Notes: a model not told the origin generated them from the letters alone. A stretch of 64,000 bases of DNA from Mesostigma viride (GCA_009746045.1 RPFO01000156.1:2654452-2718451); one strand, 5' to 3'; positions 1-27,095 are shown, counted from the first letter of the stretch. Numbers and translations: made by a program.

Positions 1-813
1 CTCTTCGAGGACACAGAGCACGTGCAAACATGGCTTGACTGCCTGGCTCTCGAGGCCCGTGCAGTGGGCCTGAGGTCAGTGCTCAAGAAGACAGAGGCCC
101 TGGCGGTTGGGCTCACCATTTCACCGCCGCCCCTCTATCTCCTGGACGGCTCTCGAGTCCTGTATCGGGACCGCGTTAAGCTGCTGGGCAGCCTGCTCCC
201 TAGCTGCGAGGTTGATGTGGACCATCGCATCTCCCTCGCCTGGCACGCTTTACGCCAGTACCGGGCCCTGTGGCGCAAGCCCCTGGGCAAGATCGAGAAA
301 CAGGACCTGTTCAAGGTCCTCGTCCTTCCTGTTCTCACGTATGGCGCCGAGACGTGGACCCTCACCGCCGACCTGGCCCGCAAGCTGGACGGCGCGGTCA
401 CCAGCATGCTGCGTTCCATTTTCAGAGTAGGATATGCTGCTCATGTCCGCAATGAGGACCTGTACCAGGGCATGCCCTATATCACCAGCACCATTAAGCA
501 ACGCCGCCTGCAGCTAGTAGGGCACCTAGCTCGCACCAACCAGGTAGACACCTCACGTGGCCCCCCCGCAGGACTGCGACCAGCCCAGCCTGGCCGGCAC
601 CTCCTGACGTGGGCTGGGCCCAGTGATGTTAGACGCCGCAAGGCCCGCACCTTCAAAGAACAGCTAGTAGAGGACATGGGGGGCCTAGGCCTCTCCGTGA
701 TTTGGAAGAAGATGATGGACAAGGCCAAGTGGGCCCAGGTCATAGAGGACAACGAGCCCCCCCCAGTGGGGAAGCGCCCGCGTGTGCAATCCCGCGGGAG
801 GCACGCCAGATAG
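1..813 (+). pseudogene. Non-LTR retrotransposon reverse transcriptase, C-terminal part (5-prime cut by window edge)
   Basis: The frame is open from base 1 to the stop at 811-813, so the protein begins outside the window. It reads like the region just after the catalytic box of LINE reverse transcriptases: a helix ending in LKKTEAL, then LLGSLL, then the common GAETWTLT block near residues 115-122, then an RRLQLVGHLAR block. The last 90 residues are Pro/Arg/Lys-rich. It lacks the restriction-like endonuclease domain seen in families A and B, so it belongs to a different LINE family. Whether the full element is intact cannot be judged from here. Confidence 0.8.
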
Positions 814-1082
814 CTCCCCCTAGGGCAGCGTGCGGCTGCCTAGATAGATGTTGTAGTTAGAATGCTGTTAGAAAGATGTAGTATGTAGCCAATGTAGATA
901 GATTAGACCGGTAGGAATGTTTGCACCCATCCATCCATCCATCGGGGTTAATGCTCCGTGACTCCCCAACGGGAGCACGAGTCTAATTAATTAATTAATT
1001 AATGGCTTCTCCGTTAATGCTCCGTGACTCCCCAACGGGAGCACGAGTCTAGTTAATTAATTAATTAATGGCTTCTCAGATG
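814..1082 (+). repeat. LINE 3-prime UTR with duplicated hairpin tail
   Basis: Sequence after the reverse transcriptase stop. It holds a CATC run and then two nearly identical ~65-bp units. Each unit has the hairpin CTCCC-CAAC-GGGAG (962-975 and 1028-1041), then a (TTAA)n tail, then ATGGCTTCT. The tail has been tandemly duplicated. Confidence 0.7.
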
Positions 1083-1144
1083 TTGCTGGCCGACCTAGTG
1101 GTCCCAGCTCAGTTTGAACAATGCATTCACTCCCTCTCTCTTGC

Positions 1145-1336
1145 TTGGACTAGCTGCTATGCATAACAAGAAGAGGTGGCAGAAGATTGTCCAGGCTCAC
1201 ACGCCAGCCCATGTGGGCAGGCCCCCTCCCCCCAAGCGGAAGGGACGCTTTGCTGAGTAGCGTAGTTTGGATTTTCTAGACTAGATTAATTAATTAATTA
1301 ATTAATTAATTAGTTAATTAATTAATTAAACACGTG
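1145..1336 (+). mobile_element. LINE C-terminal fragment plus (TTAA)n tail
   Basis: It encodes the end of a LINE protein in the pattern KKRWQKIVQAHTP...PPPPKRK and stops at 1258-1260. A short 3-prime UTR and a long (TTAA)n tail follow. The same C-terminal pattern recurs at about 63755-63850 on the plus strand and, inverted, at 46227-46330 and 63360-63425. These are 5-prime-truncated copies of one family. Confidence 0.65.
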
Positions 1337-1470
1337 CTCCCGTTGGGGAGTCACGGAGCACCGAGGTGCTTTTAATCCCGGCCTGTGTGTGCATGCACAA
1401 CAGGAGAAAGGGCAGAGACCCCCAGTCTCCTTCATGCCAAAGGCATGCCACAGCTGCATTCGGGCGCGCT
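1337..1470 (-). mobile_element. LINE 3-prime end, inverted, tail-to-tail with the preceding copy
   Basis: The hairpin CTCCC-GTTG-GGGAG (1337-1350) is followed by a segment with GGTGCTTTTAATCCC and CCTTCATGCCAAAGGC. The same segment recurs at 29370-29480. Its AATT tail is shared with the plus-strand copy that ends at 1336. Confidence 0.6.
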
Positions 1471-1479
1471 ACCTAAACT

Positions 1480-1765
1480 AGATAGCTTAGAGTAGAGTAG
1501 CTTAGTTCGATTCCGCGGCTTCGCCCACCTCCCTCCATCCAGCGGGGAATATGTGCTACATGATCTCCCAACGGAGTCATGTTATAATTTAATTTAATTT
1601 TACGTGCTTCTCAGCCGAGAGTGACTCTCTGCATAGGCAGAATGTATTATAGAGTGACTCTCTGCAGTAGCCCAGAATGTATTATAAAAGCCATACATAT
1701 GCCACTTCTCAGGGATATGTGCTACATGTACTCCCAACGGAGATATGTTACACTTTAACATAATT
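1480..1765 (+). mobile_element. Two LINE/SINE 3-prime tails
   Basis: The first tail (1480-1605) matches the last 120 bases of the window: a TAGTTCGAT segment, then GTGCTACATG, the hairpin CTCC-CAAC-GGAG at 1565-1576, and a TTAATTTAATT tail. A second tail has the same hairpin at 1731-1742. Between them an 18-bp phrase, GAGTGACTCTCTGCA, occurs twice. Confidence 0.55.
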
Positions 1766-1925
1766 TATCTTCCCCCCTACGTCCGCACCTTAGCTGCTGG
1801 AATACATAGTGGTGCAGGTGCACTTTGTGCACACAGAGCAGGTGTAGTTAATTACACCCTACCCTTGCAGGAGGTACAGCCCAGAATCGGTAAGCCACAT
1901 GCCCCTTCTCAGGGATATTAATTAA
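1766..1925 (+). mobile_element. SINE-like element, 5-prime-truncated copy
   Basis: It shares the segment from CCGCACCTTAGCTGCTGGAA to GCCCCTTCTCAGGG with the copy at 22230-22505. It ends in a TTAA tail fused to an inverted copy. Confidence 0.6.
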
Positions 1926-2330
1926 TTAATTAATTATCAACATCACTCCGTTGGGAGTAGATGTAGCACATAGCCCTGAGAAGGGGCATATGGCTTTTAA
2001 TACATTCTAGGCTACTTCATGCAAGGGTGGGAATGTAAGCTACCCCTGCTCTAGGTGCACCGAGGCACCTGCACCCTCATGGTCTATCACGCTATGCCCG
2101 GGTAAGGGGGGAGCATGCCTGTGAGGGAGGAAGATCATCATGGCTATACAAGAGCTAGGACATGGCTTCTCGACAGAGAGCATCTCTAGAGCTGCATGGC
2201 ATAGCATGGCTAAATTCTTAATGCAACATCCATGGGGGTCCCATTATAGACAAAGCATGGCTAAATGTTGAAGGCATCATCCATGGGGGCCATTATGGGC
2301 GCACATGCGCGTGGGCCACATGCTAGGCTA
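1911..2330 (-). mobile_element. SINE-like element, near full length, inverted
   Basis: The reverse complement starts GTGGCCCACGCGCATGTG, as does the copy at 42216. It ends with the CTCC-CAAC-GGAG hairpin (1946-1957) and a TTAA tail. No open frame longer than background is present, so a non-coding SINE-type element parasitic on the LINEs is the likeliest reading. Confidence 0.6.
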
Positions 2331-2339
2331 AGCCTTACT

Positions 2340-3335
2340 AATCTACACTACTGGTATATATATTAAAAATATAATTACTTACAGCAGAGTGAAATCACTC
2401 AAACCAAAGCAAACGCCCAGCTATAAACCTATATACAGAGCCATGTCAAAGCTCTATACTACGATAAGACCAATGGAAACGCCTAACGGAGGAACCTAAT
2501 AGCCCTGCTGCACCGCAAAATCAGCCCGCGTACGGCGGAGCATGATGTCAGCCATGGCCCGAGTCAGCGCCACCGACAAGCGCTGACGCCAATATGACGT
2601 CCAGGTCCGCGCCGACCATGGGGCCCGCTGGCCCTCCAGGTCCAGCCGGTCCTCCCGGAGCCGGCAACACTCCTTGAAGAAGGCGGAGGTCAGGGGCCCC
2701 ATGGCCCCAAACTCCTCCAGGACAAAGGGCACCACACGATGGTGCCCGACGTCGCCGTAGGCCAGGAGCTTGGCCCGCTCCGCCCGGTCCGCCGTGTAAC
2801 CTGCCGTGAGGGAGGCCCCAGCCACGTGGCTAAGAGCCAAGGGCCGCGCCACCGAAACGTCAATAAGCAGATGCCGGCCACCCCCCTCAAAGTCCAGCAC
2901 CACGATGTCAGGCCGGCACCTGGTTGGGGGAATAGAAGGCAGCGCCATCCGCATCCTCGGACCGGATGTTCGCGTGGGGGAAAACCGACCGAATCATGGC
3001 GAGCACCACTGTCAGGAGGACAGTGTGCAAATACAAATACCAATTCTGATTCTGTTGGCCCCCCATGCAGGCAAGGTAGTGAGTCCCCGTGGGATCCAGC
3101 GGCTGCCCACAGCTACCACAAGGCCGCCCGGCCGGAACAAGAGGCTGCGGGGCAAATAGCTGGTGCCGGAGCGCCACCGAGTAGTGGCTGGGAGCCAAGG
3201 CGAATGGGGGGGCCATGGGAAGAGCACGAAGGTACGCCGAGCCCACACTCCGCAAGGAAAGCGAGAACAGCCACGCACGTCCCTGGGCGTTGAGGTCCGC
3301 GAAAAGAGCAATCCAATCAGCCGTGTGCAGAATAC
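2340..3335 (-). pseudogene. Family A non-LTR retrotransposon: zinc knuckle plus restriction-like endonuclease, and 3-prime UTR (copy A1)
   Basis: Read on the minus strand, a knuckle of the form C-x2-C-x7-H-x4-C (CGSCGQPLDPTGTHYLAC) comes first. Then come QNQNW, the PD...D core (RPDIVVLD, then LIDVSVARP) and a C-terminal helical region ending RADFAVQQGY with stop at 2496-2498. This is the layout of the restriction-like endonuclease at the C-terminus of R2/CRE/NeSL/Dualen-type elements. Compared with the copy at 45393-45830, four extra bases (2917-2920, CACC) shift the frame just before the catalytic PD, so the copy is broken. The 3-prime UTR runs to the TA-rich stretch at about 2350. The reverse transcriptase is missing. 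Confidence 0.75.
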
Positions 3336-3363
3336 CCGCGTAGGTTTTCTGGTATATATATTC

Positions 3364-4620
3364 CTAGTCTGAGGTGGCAGGAGGGGGCTGCCAGGGCTTG
3401 TGGTCAACGTGGATGACCGCCCCCCTCCAGTATACCGGCTTCCCCCTTGCGCTCTGCCGGAGCTGAAGGTAGGTCGGCCATAGCTCGCGTCGCCGTTGTT
3501 GCTGGGCCAGGGTCAAGTCGTCGTCCAGCGTGAAGCGAGTCTCCGAGAGCTTCTTGCGGCATTTAAGGAACGCCAACTTGTCCGCCATGTACTTAAAGGT
3601 GAGGAGCACGGGTGCCGGGCCAGCCTTCCCCCGCGCGCGGGGGAGGCGGACAGCCGACATGTCCAGCTCACCAGTGAGTAACATGGGGGCAAGAATGGCG
3701 CGCTTAAATGCCTCAAGAAGGCTCGTGGAGGTCTCACCTGCCTGCTGGTCGAAGTGCTTGACGATGACATTGTGGCTGCGCCGCGCGATGTCGGCTTCCT
3801 CGCGAAGGTCGAGGGCTTGTTGCTTGAGTTGTGCCGAGATGGTGGAGGTGGTGGAGGTGGTGTGCTGCTTAAGCAAGTCCGCCCAGGTGGAGGGAGCATC
3901 GCCGGCCGGGCCAGCAGGCGCCGGCTGGGCGGCGATGTCCTTCACCGCCTGGGCGGTGAGGCCGGCGGTGTCATGCAAGCTCTCAAGGGCGTTGGCGGTG
4001 GCTTGAAGGCGGTGGTCGAGGTCGAGGAGCTGGGCTTTGATGTCGGCAGTGGAGGCGGAAATGGCAGTGGAGGTGGAGGCGGCGGCGGTGGAAATGTGAG
4101 GAAGTTCAGCAGTCAGCGTGCCGCCGATTGCTGCTATGTCGGCAGCAAGGGGGGTCACGTGCTGCTGAAAGGCTTCCGTGAGGATGGAACGGAATGCGGG
4201 GGCGGAGATGGATGGAGCCCAGATCTCGCCGTCAGACTTCTGGAGAAGAGAGTTGAGGACGGCGTGTTGGAGTTGGGGGCGGGGACACCCGAACATCTGG
4301 CTGATGTTGTGCCAGCGTCGGCCGTCGTCGACGAGGAGGCGTCCAGTGGCGTGGAGATGGAGGCACAGGTCGTAAAGCGAGGCGTAGTCCCCGAAGAAGA
4401 TGCAGTGCATAGCATCGTACGGGGAAATGGTGGTCCAGTCGTAATCATCGACCTGGAAAGGTTGGGGCCGAAAGCGCGGTTCCGAGAAGCGTGTTTCCGC
4501 CCAGCGTGGCCCTCCAGTTTTGTCGGCGGGGCGGGCGCGTTTAGGGTCAGGCGATGCCGATGGCGAGGCATTGAGGCCGGGAGGTTGCTGGGCGACCACC
4601 AGTGCACGACTAGTGTCACC
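3364..4620 (-). CDS. Retrotransposon ORF1-like protein (family A)
   Basis: A continuous minus-strand frame of about 418 codons. It has a basic N-terminal stretch (KRARPADK), a Ser/Thr/Ala-rich middle likely to form long helices, and a C-terminal block APVLLTFKYMADKLAFLKCR...LWPTYLQLR. That block resembles the RNA-binding/CTD part of L1-type ORF1 proteins. The nominal first Met lies in an unrelated tail sequence (hairpin relic at 4641-4652), so the true start is uncertain and the 5-prime end is probably truncated. It is followed almost directly by the endonuclease segment of copy A1 with no reverse transcriptase between them. A degraded second copy lies at about 24440-25720. Confidence 0.65.
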   Translation of the reverse strand, partial: GDTSRALVVAQQPPGLNASPSASPDPKRARPADKTGGPRWAETRFSEPRFRPQPFQVDDYDWTTISPYDAMHCIFFGDYASLYDLCLHLHATGRLLVDDGRRWHNISQMFGCPRPQLQHAVLNSLLQKSDGEIWAPSISAPAFRSILTEAFQQHVTPLAADIAAIGGTLTAELPHISTAAASTSTAISASTADIKAQLLDLDHRLQATANALESLHDTAGLTAQAVKDIAAQPAPAGPAGDAPSTWADLLKQHTTSTTSTISAQLKQQALDLREEADIARRSHNVIVKHFDQQAGETSTSLLEAFKRAILAPMLLTGELDMSAVRLPRARGKAGPAPVLLTFKYMADKLAFLKCRKKLSETRFTLDDDLTLAQQQRRRELWPTYLQLRQSARGKPVYWRGAVIHVDHKPWQPPPATSD

Positions 4621-5166
4621 AGGGATATGTGCTACATGTACTCCCAACAGACATATGTTCCAATTGAATTTTCATTTTTAATTAAACCAGTAGTATATTG
4701 ATTCATGGTAGTGTGTAGTTACGGGGGGCAGAGCCTGGGGGGCTTCTTGTTTCTTGTCGCTTGTTGACACACACATTTCTGGCCAGACCTGGTTGTCCCC
4801 AGTGATACATGTCCCCTCCCCGCTGGCCAGTCAGCCTGGGGCTTCTCAGGGAGGTCTGGGAGCGGAGCTAGTCGGGCCGTGGGTTGCGGCCTTACTGCTG
4901 CTAATCAGGCCTGCATCATGCCATTGTCCAGCGACCCCTGGGAGTGCTCCCACTTTCTTGCAGCCAGAGAGGAACCTGGCTCTGGCAGCGATGTCGTCGA
5001 AGGGTGCAGGGGGCACTGGTGGGGGGGCTGGATTGTTCCCAAGCAAACATATGGTAAAACACAATTACCTCACCAACTAGGCCATCCACGAGCACTCCAG
5101 CGCGCGTGTCTGCCCCATGCACATTATGGTCAGCTCATGGAATGACCGGTCAGCAACCAGCCCGGG
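4621..5166. other. Spacer between retrotransposon A1 and the RIO1 stop
   Basis: It starts with a mutated plus-strand tail (GTGCTACATG, then CTCCCAACAG). The rest is the 3-prime flank of RIO1. No gene, repeat array or clear TGTAA poly(A) signal is visible for the minus strand. Confidence 0.4.
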
Positions 5167-21092
<15,926 letters not shown>

Positions 21093-22229
21093 CTCTTAGG
21101 CACACCCCTACCCGTGCCTAAGGTTTGATACGAAAGCGATGATCGGCAAAAATCTTCAAACCCTTATCCAAATTACCTTGGAATACCACGACGCGGATCT
21201 AAAGAGTGTAAATTAGAGGCAATCAGAGGCGCCAAAATGGCCGCCATTTGTGAGCAAGCTGCCAGCAAGAGCTGTGTCAAGACAGGATACAAGTGTACAA
21301 GCCCGGACGGCGGTCACTGCGGGCGCGGCGCAGCGAGAAGTACTGCGCTGGCATCCCTGCTAGTGGCGCAGCCACGCCGCGGTAACGCGCCACGTGTGAA
21401 TCGATTCAGTACGGTAGAAAGAGGGGCAAGCTCCAACAGTGGCCCTTGCACGTGACCCGCCTCGCGCGGCTCCAAATCCATGCCATGCAGCCCAGGCCGG
21501 CATATTTACGAGCGGCGCAGCAGCTGAGCATCCACGCTAAAAACATGAGCCTCTAGCGAATGCTTGAAATCGAGATGGGTAGGGGAACAGAAAGCTCAAG
21601 CAGACTTTCCCGCTCTCGTGTCAGTAATTGCATAAATTATTTTGCACAGTCAGTCGGTTATAGTATGCCTCTACTAGCCGCGCGCGTTAATTAGCTTCTG
21701 ATCTCTTATGATAACGCGGACTATGATGACCGTGAGTTGAACACTCACTAGATGGTGACAGTAAGGCCAGCCGGCATTATGCTTATATGGTTACTATGCA
21801 TACTGAGATTTGGAATGGTAGTGCCGGTAAGCAGATAGTTCATAATTCACAGTATACTGTCTACGTACGATGGCCGCAATGCTGCCTGTGCACGTAAGAG
21901 CTGCAGCGAAGCCACGTGTAGTGTTGCTCAACTGAATGGGGCCAGGGCTCGGCTATTCCCTACTGATCCACTTGGAGTCTAAATGGAGCACGAGTGCCAT
22001 TATATTCATAACCGACATTTGCATAAAGTTTCGCCATCTATAGACTGCCTAAGCTACCTATACAGCTGTTCCGGAATCCGGATGACTACACCGATCGTGC
22101 GATCCGTCAAGAAGGGCGGGGATGGCTGAACATCGTGGGATGGACTTTATCCGCCGGTTTCTTGAATCCAAGTATATAATGTATGACATTAGACTAAGTA
22201 CCTGTGTATATGGCAGCCGTATGAACAGG
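21093..22229. promoter_or_regulatory. RIO1 upstream region, no gene seen
   Basis: The RIO1 promoter should lie in the first few hundred bases. No clear TATA box or other element could be assigned. The rest looks unique and AT-richer, with no supported coding region. Confidence 0.3.
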
Positions 22230-22505
22230 CGCTTTAAGAATTTTGCCAAGCTTTGCATATGCAGAGAGCTACTCTCAGCTGAGACGCCATGCCTAGCCAT
22301 TGTTTAGCCATGATCATCTTCCACCCTATGCCCGCACCTTAGCTGCTGGAATACATTGTGGTGCAGTTGCATTTTGTGCACCCAGAGCAGGTGTAGTTTA
22401 CACCCTACCCTTGGAGGAAGTAGCCCATATGCCCCTTCTCAGGGATAAGTATCATGTGCTACATGTACTCCCAACGGAGATATGTTCCAATTTGATTTAA
22501 TTTGA
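22230..22505 (+). mobile_element. SINE-like element
   Basis: Shares the phrases CTGAGACGCCATG, CACCTTAGCTGCTGGAATAC, TTTTGTGCACCCAGAGCAGG and GCCCCTTCTCAGGG with the copies at 1766 and 42216. It ends in GTGCTACATG, then the CTCC-CAAC-GGAG hairpin at 22468-22479, and a TTTGATTTAATTTG tail. Confidence 0.6.
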
Positions 22506-24430
22506 GGCGCCTGGCCGGATCCAAGAAGGTTTGCCCATACCCAGTCATTCCCAAGCGGACAAGTTGTACTACTAGCCGGGGTGGGTGCCACATCCGGGGA
22601 AGCGCCAACCCTATCTCCATGCACAACCAAAAGATATCATGTGTGCTTTGCTGAGATCTGATCCTCATAATGCTCCTTGTATTGTTCGATCGCGCACATG
22701 AAGTTAACTCTTCAACCGTCTGGACTGGAACCACCATAACGGACTGAGTTTGGGTATCTTTGTGCGCCTGAGAGTATCTAGCCTAAAAACATTTTCTGGC
22801 CCACTCTTGGAACCAAGCATGCTTTTATGTTGAATAAAGTTTGGGTAATGTAGTTGGTCACATATCCATGGCCCATGCGTGCTATAAATAGCACCCCCCC
22901 CAGGGGGGTACGGTGCACATGGGGTTGGAGACATATATAATGCATTATAGACCATCTACACAAATCAGGTGGCCCTGGCCTTTTAAAGGCAGTTTATTAG
23001 GATCACAGGCATGCCATCAATGCATTCACAGCATGAAATGTCACAGAACTGCACATGCTAGCTAGCAAACAGCCCAAAATAGCTCAGACCGTTATAACGG
23101 TGCAAGCTATTTTGGGACGGTTGCTAGAACTGCCGTATAGGTTTCCTATCCCAAAGTGGCACAAAACAACTAGATGGCCACAAAAGCAATGCCAACACCA
23201 TGTCCAGCATATAAGACACAAGCTCATGCTATACAATAGGTGTAAGGCTCATATCAAGGCCTAAAGCGCGCGTACAAAGGGTGGCAAGGAGCTACATCAC
23301 TAACACACCCAATGAACGACAAAACACCTCTATGTTCTTGGAAACAATGAATAAAACAATAGGAATAAGTTGGTATAATGCTCCCATGCAAACAGGTTAT
23401 GGGTATCTCCACGATTTTCACATGCAATGGATGCAAAACAAGAAGGTGGGCGTTGGCCAGCAAAACAAGAAGCCACGCCTAACACTGGTCAGAAAAAGAA
23501 CTTGTCTCGGGGTGCTTGACCAAGGAAAAGCATTGGGTAATCAACGTTACCATATTAGTGACCGATAACAATCGTTACCTCGCTATTTCCGTTGCAGCAT
23601 CAGCTAACGGTGACCAAACATGGTCCAAAATCTGCTTGACCTGATGGTATTCCCCAACCATGACAAGCCGATGCGTAGAGGCAGCAAAACAACAAAAAGA
23701 CAATCACAACCCCTCGGTAATAACTCTGATATTAGCTTTAAACGATAATACAACTATATACGGCTAATAGAACACGCTTGGAGGCTAGAACGTACCAGGT
23801 CGGTACAGCAGATTACCTTTCTTGCGCGAGCCAGCACGCCAGAGTAATGGACGTAGCCTCGAGCCTTTACTGGCTGCCAATGCTAATAAATCTTGTTGGG
23901 AACAACGTACTTAATTGATCGATGCGCAGATGTCTGGGAAAATTCGGCCTAGCAACATGCAGCACTCGCACCATCACTGACTGGCCGCTAACATCATTTG
24001 CTGCGCCGACCAGCACCCCGACCCATCTACGCATCTCCAAACCTTCCATGGCTAGGGATATTAAATTTTTAGGACATAAGGATCATGCCTACAAAATTTG
24101 AGTCCAATACGTCAAGCCATTCTCTCGTACCAGTCAGTTCTTTGCACCGCCATAGCCGTGCGCGTCAATATTTTTCCTGCACGTCGGTCCCGTTGGACCA
24201 TGGTACCCCCCTAACTTTGCTCAAGCATATCTCCCTGGCCAGGTGTCCAAAGTACGGTCTGAAGTGCTCTACGGAAAGCTGACGTCTAGATCTTTCGATC
24301 CCCCCAGGTTTGACCGTTAAATTATTATTGGCGCGGCGCCTGGTTAGCGCACAAACTCAGTCCGTTAGAGTGGTAGGACTTCAACTGGTACCACGAAAAC
24401 GGCGCGAGAACGGTTTAAGAACATATGCAT
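22506..24430. other. Intergenic stretch without recognisable genes
   Basis: No supported gene or tandem array. A small inverted motif, GCTATTTTGGGACGG, lies near 23107 against CCCAAAATAGCTCAGACCG near 23080. The material looks like old, unidentifiable repeat sequence. Confidence 0.35.
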
Positions 24431-26100
24431 GTACATGGCCACGTCAGCTATAAGTCTTACTAATCTACACTGCTGCTATTGTTCCTGGCTGGGATTGCTG
24501 GGGTTGCTGGGGCGGCAGGGGTCGTGCCAGGGCTTGTAGTTGACATAGATGACGTACCCGGCCCCCCTCCAGTACACCAGCAATTCTTGATCAGTCCCTG
24601 CTGCCTGCTGGAGTCATTGGAGGTACTAGGTCGGTCATAGCGGCTCCCGCCGTCGCCGTTGTTGCCAGTGCGCCAGCTGGGTCAAGTCGCGATCCTCCAC
24701 TGTGTGTAGAAGGTCCCTACGAGCCTCTGGCTTGCTCGACAATAGAGAAACAGCAGATTAAGTACGCAATGTGCTTAAAGGTTCACTCGCGGGGTAAGGT
24801 AGCCTGGACTGCCCCCGCTGCTGCTCACGAGCAGCAGCGGGGGCAGTCCAGGCTACCTTACCCCGTGAGCACTGAGCGGGGAAGGCGGATAGCCTCCAGC
24901 TTCAAGAGCTCACCGATGAGGGCCATGGGGGAAGGAATTTTTGTCTCAAACGCCTAGCTTCATTTTGGCAAGGGACTCGGAGTTCTCCCCTTGCAGCAAG
25001 TGCTGTCGGAGTGCCAGGCTGAGAATGACGTTATATGCGCAGCTTGTCGAGCTCAGCCTCCTCGCGGATGTCAAGCGTACGTATGTACGTTGCTTGAGCT
25101 GCGCCCGGCGATGGCGAAGGTGGTGCCTGGTGTGGTTCATCAGCATATGGCTGCCCATGCAGGTCTGGCGGTGGGAGGTGCCTCGCCGGCTGGGCCAGCG
25201 GGGGGCCGCTGGCCAGGCGGCGCTGGCGGCAAGGTCCCCGGCCGTCCACCGCAGTCCCGGCGCAGTCGGCGGGCCTGTGCGGTGTTTTGCAGCAGCAGGC
25301 ACTCCGGCAATGGCGATGGAGTTAAACACCATGCATCGCCATTGAAAGGACAGTCCTTTGAGGAGCTTGTCGGCCATGTCGAGGAGCTGGCCGGGCAATC
25401 GGTGATGGTGGCGGTGGCGGTGGTGCATGGCGGTACGTGGTCACTGGCGCGGTAGAGGCGAGGAGCTTGGAGGTGGCGGTGGTGGTGGAGGAGAGCCGCC
25501 CTCTCCAGGGGAAGCTCGGCAGTAAGCGTGCGTGACCCATGGCCGCCACATCTGCGCGTCGAGGGGGGTCACGTGCTGCTCGATCGAAGGCCTCCTTCTT
25601 GAGGATGGAGTGTTACAGGTGATTCACGGAGATATGGAAGTGGTGGTGGTGGCCCAGACTATCTTGGCGAGAGACGGCGCCCCGGTCGCCCGAGGAGGGA
25701 GCAGAGGGCAATGAGCTGCATTCAAAGGCGGGGGCGAGAGAAGCTAGCCGGGCAGGGCTGTGCACATGGGCTGCTTTCAACCGCTGGCTTGCGGCCGCTC
25801 GGCACATGAGACGTCCGGTTGCGGGCGTGAAGGTGCTGGCACACGGGCAAGAATCGAGCGCGCGTCCCATGATGAATGAAAAAGTGCGTGCATGAAGTGG
25901 CCTGGATTTTCTTGACCAGCTGCTTGCCAGCATGGCAACTGCTGACCTCGGTGACGTCAAAGGGTCCTTCATCCCAGCTCGGCTAGGAAGGGGGCGGTTC
26001 CTCAGGGCGACTGTGCTTCGGCTCTGACAGCCTGCATGGCGAAGCTGATGGCGAGGCGAGCCGGCCGGGACGAGCCGAGCGGCAACCACTAATGCTGGAA
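24430..26100 (-). pseudogene. Degraded family A ORF1 copy
   Basis: 24525-24680 aligns with the C-terminal coding end of the ORF1 at 3375-3520 (CCAGGGCTTGTAGTTGACAT, CCCCCCTCCAGTACACCAG, CGTCGCCGTTGTTGCCAG). Weaker similarity continues to about 25720. Many frameshifts are present. The 3-prime flank ACTAATCTACACTGCTG matches the flank of copy A1 at 2338. A perfect 36-bp-arm palindrome sits inside it. Confidence 0.55.
24791..24864. repeat. Perfect palindrome, 36-bp arms, 2-nt spacer
   Basis: The left arm 24791-24826 (GGGGTAAGGTAGCCTGGACT...) is exactly inverted in 24829-24864, with AC between the arms. No mismatch is present. Confidence 0.95.
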
Positions 26101-26139
26101 TAGTGCCACGGCTGCCACCGCTGCAGCGTTCCGCAGGCC

Positions 26140-26335
26140 GGAGCGCCTGCCACCTCTTCTTGGTCTGCAGAGCAGTCCAAGCAAGAGAGAGGGAGTGAAT
26201 GCGGTCATGCGGTCACCAACGTAGCTGCAGACCACTGGAGGTCGGCCTGCAATTGCTGTGTAGCTCATGGCAGGTTTACCCAGCTAGCTAATTTCTAGGA
26301 ATGTCCTCAGTTGGGGCCAGGCCAGGTCAGGATAT
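26140..26335 (-). mobile_element. LINE C-terminal fragment, inverted
   Basis: CCACCTCTTCTTGGTCTGCA, CAAGAGAGAGGGAGTGAATG and CCACTGGAGGTCGGCCTGCA match the inverted LINE fragments at 46300-46450 and 63410-63510. Confidence 0.55.
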
Positions 26336-26632
26336 TCCGCATATATATATTATAAAAATATAATTACTTACAGCAGAGTGAAATCACTCAAACCAAAGCA
26401 AACGCCCAGCTATAAACCTATAATATACAGAGCCATGTCAAAGCTCTATACTACGATAAGACCAATGGAAACGCCTAACGGGAGGAACCTAATAGCCCTG
26501 CTCCACCGCAAAATCATGCAGCCCGCGTTCGGCGGAGCATGATGTCAGCCATGGCCCGAGTCAGCGCCACCGACAAGCGCTGACGCCAAGAGGACGTCCA
26601 GGTCCGCGCCGACCATGGGGCCCGCATATATA
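26336..26632 (-). mobile_element. Family A retrotransposon 3-prime end (copy A2)
   Basis: 3-prime UTR (ATAATTACTTACAGCAGAG onward) and the last ~40 codons of the endonuclease ORF. It is 5-prime truncated at a TATATATA stretch (26626-26637), where an oppositely oriented family B copy begins. Confidence 0.75.
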
Positions 26633-26636
26633 TATG

Positions 26637-27095
26637 CATACCCTTTGTCCTTGATGAGGAGTTCGGGGCCATGACAGCGGAGTTTTTCCACGAGTGCTGC
26701 CAGCGCCGTGAAGACCGCCGGCCTCGACCTCGAGGGTCAGACCGCCCCGTGGTCGGCCCGCACGTGGTCCTCGTATTGGCGGCAGCGCCTGTCACTCGCC
26801 CTCACTCGCACCGTGGCTGATGTGTTATTCCGCCGCACCCGGGCCGACTTTGTCGCAACCCATGCGGTCTAGATCCCTTCCAGGCCTGCATGGTGGGCCG
26901 GCAGCGCTGTTGCTGCGTGTAGTTTTGTGATGTCTAGTAACTCTAGTTAGTTGTCCCTTGTGCCGCTGGCGTGATCCTTGGATGTTTGTGTCAGATTACT
27001 ATTCATTTCTTCAGGGTTATTCTCCCAGTTATCGGGTTTTCCCTTATGTTGCATGCCTATCTCACCTCCGTAATCTATCATTCTCAATGAATATA
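26637..27095 (+). mobile_element. Family B retrotransposon 3-prime end (copy B1)
   Basis: Encodes the endonuclease C-terminus (VLDEEFGAMTAEFFHECC, with a frameshift near 26718, to RADFVATHAV and stop). A 3-prime UTR ending ATTCTCAATGAATATATA follows. It is almost identical to 28215-28655. It begins and ends in TA repeats. Confidence 0.75.

Noticed and set aside
3754-4701. Plus-strand frame of 315 codons, Gly/Val-rich
   Set aside because: It is the antisense of retrotransposon ORF1. Composition and motifs support the minus strand.
24791-24864. Palindrome as a transcription terminator or transposon end
   Set aside because: It lies within a decayed ORF1 copy on both sides, with no T run and no target duplication.
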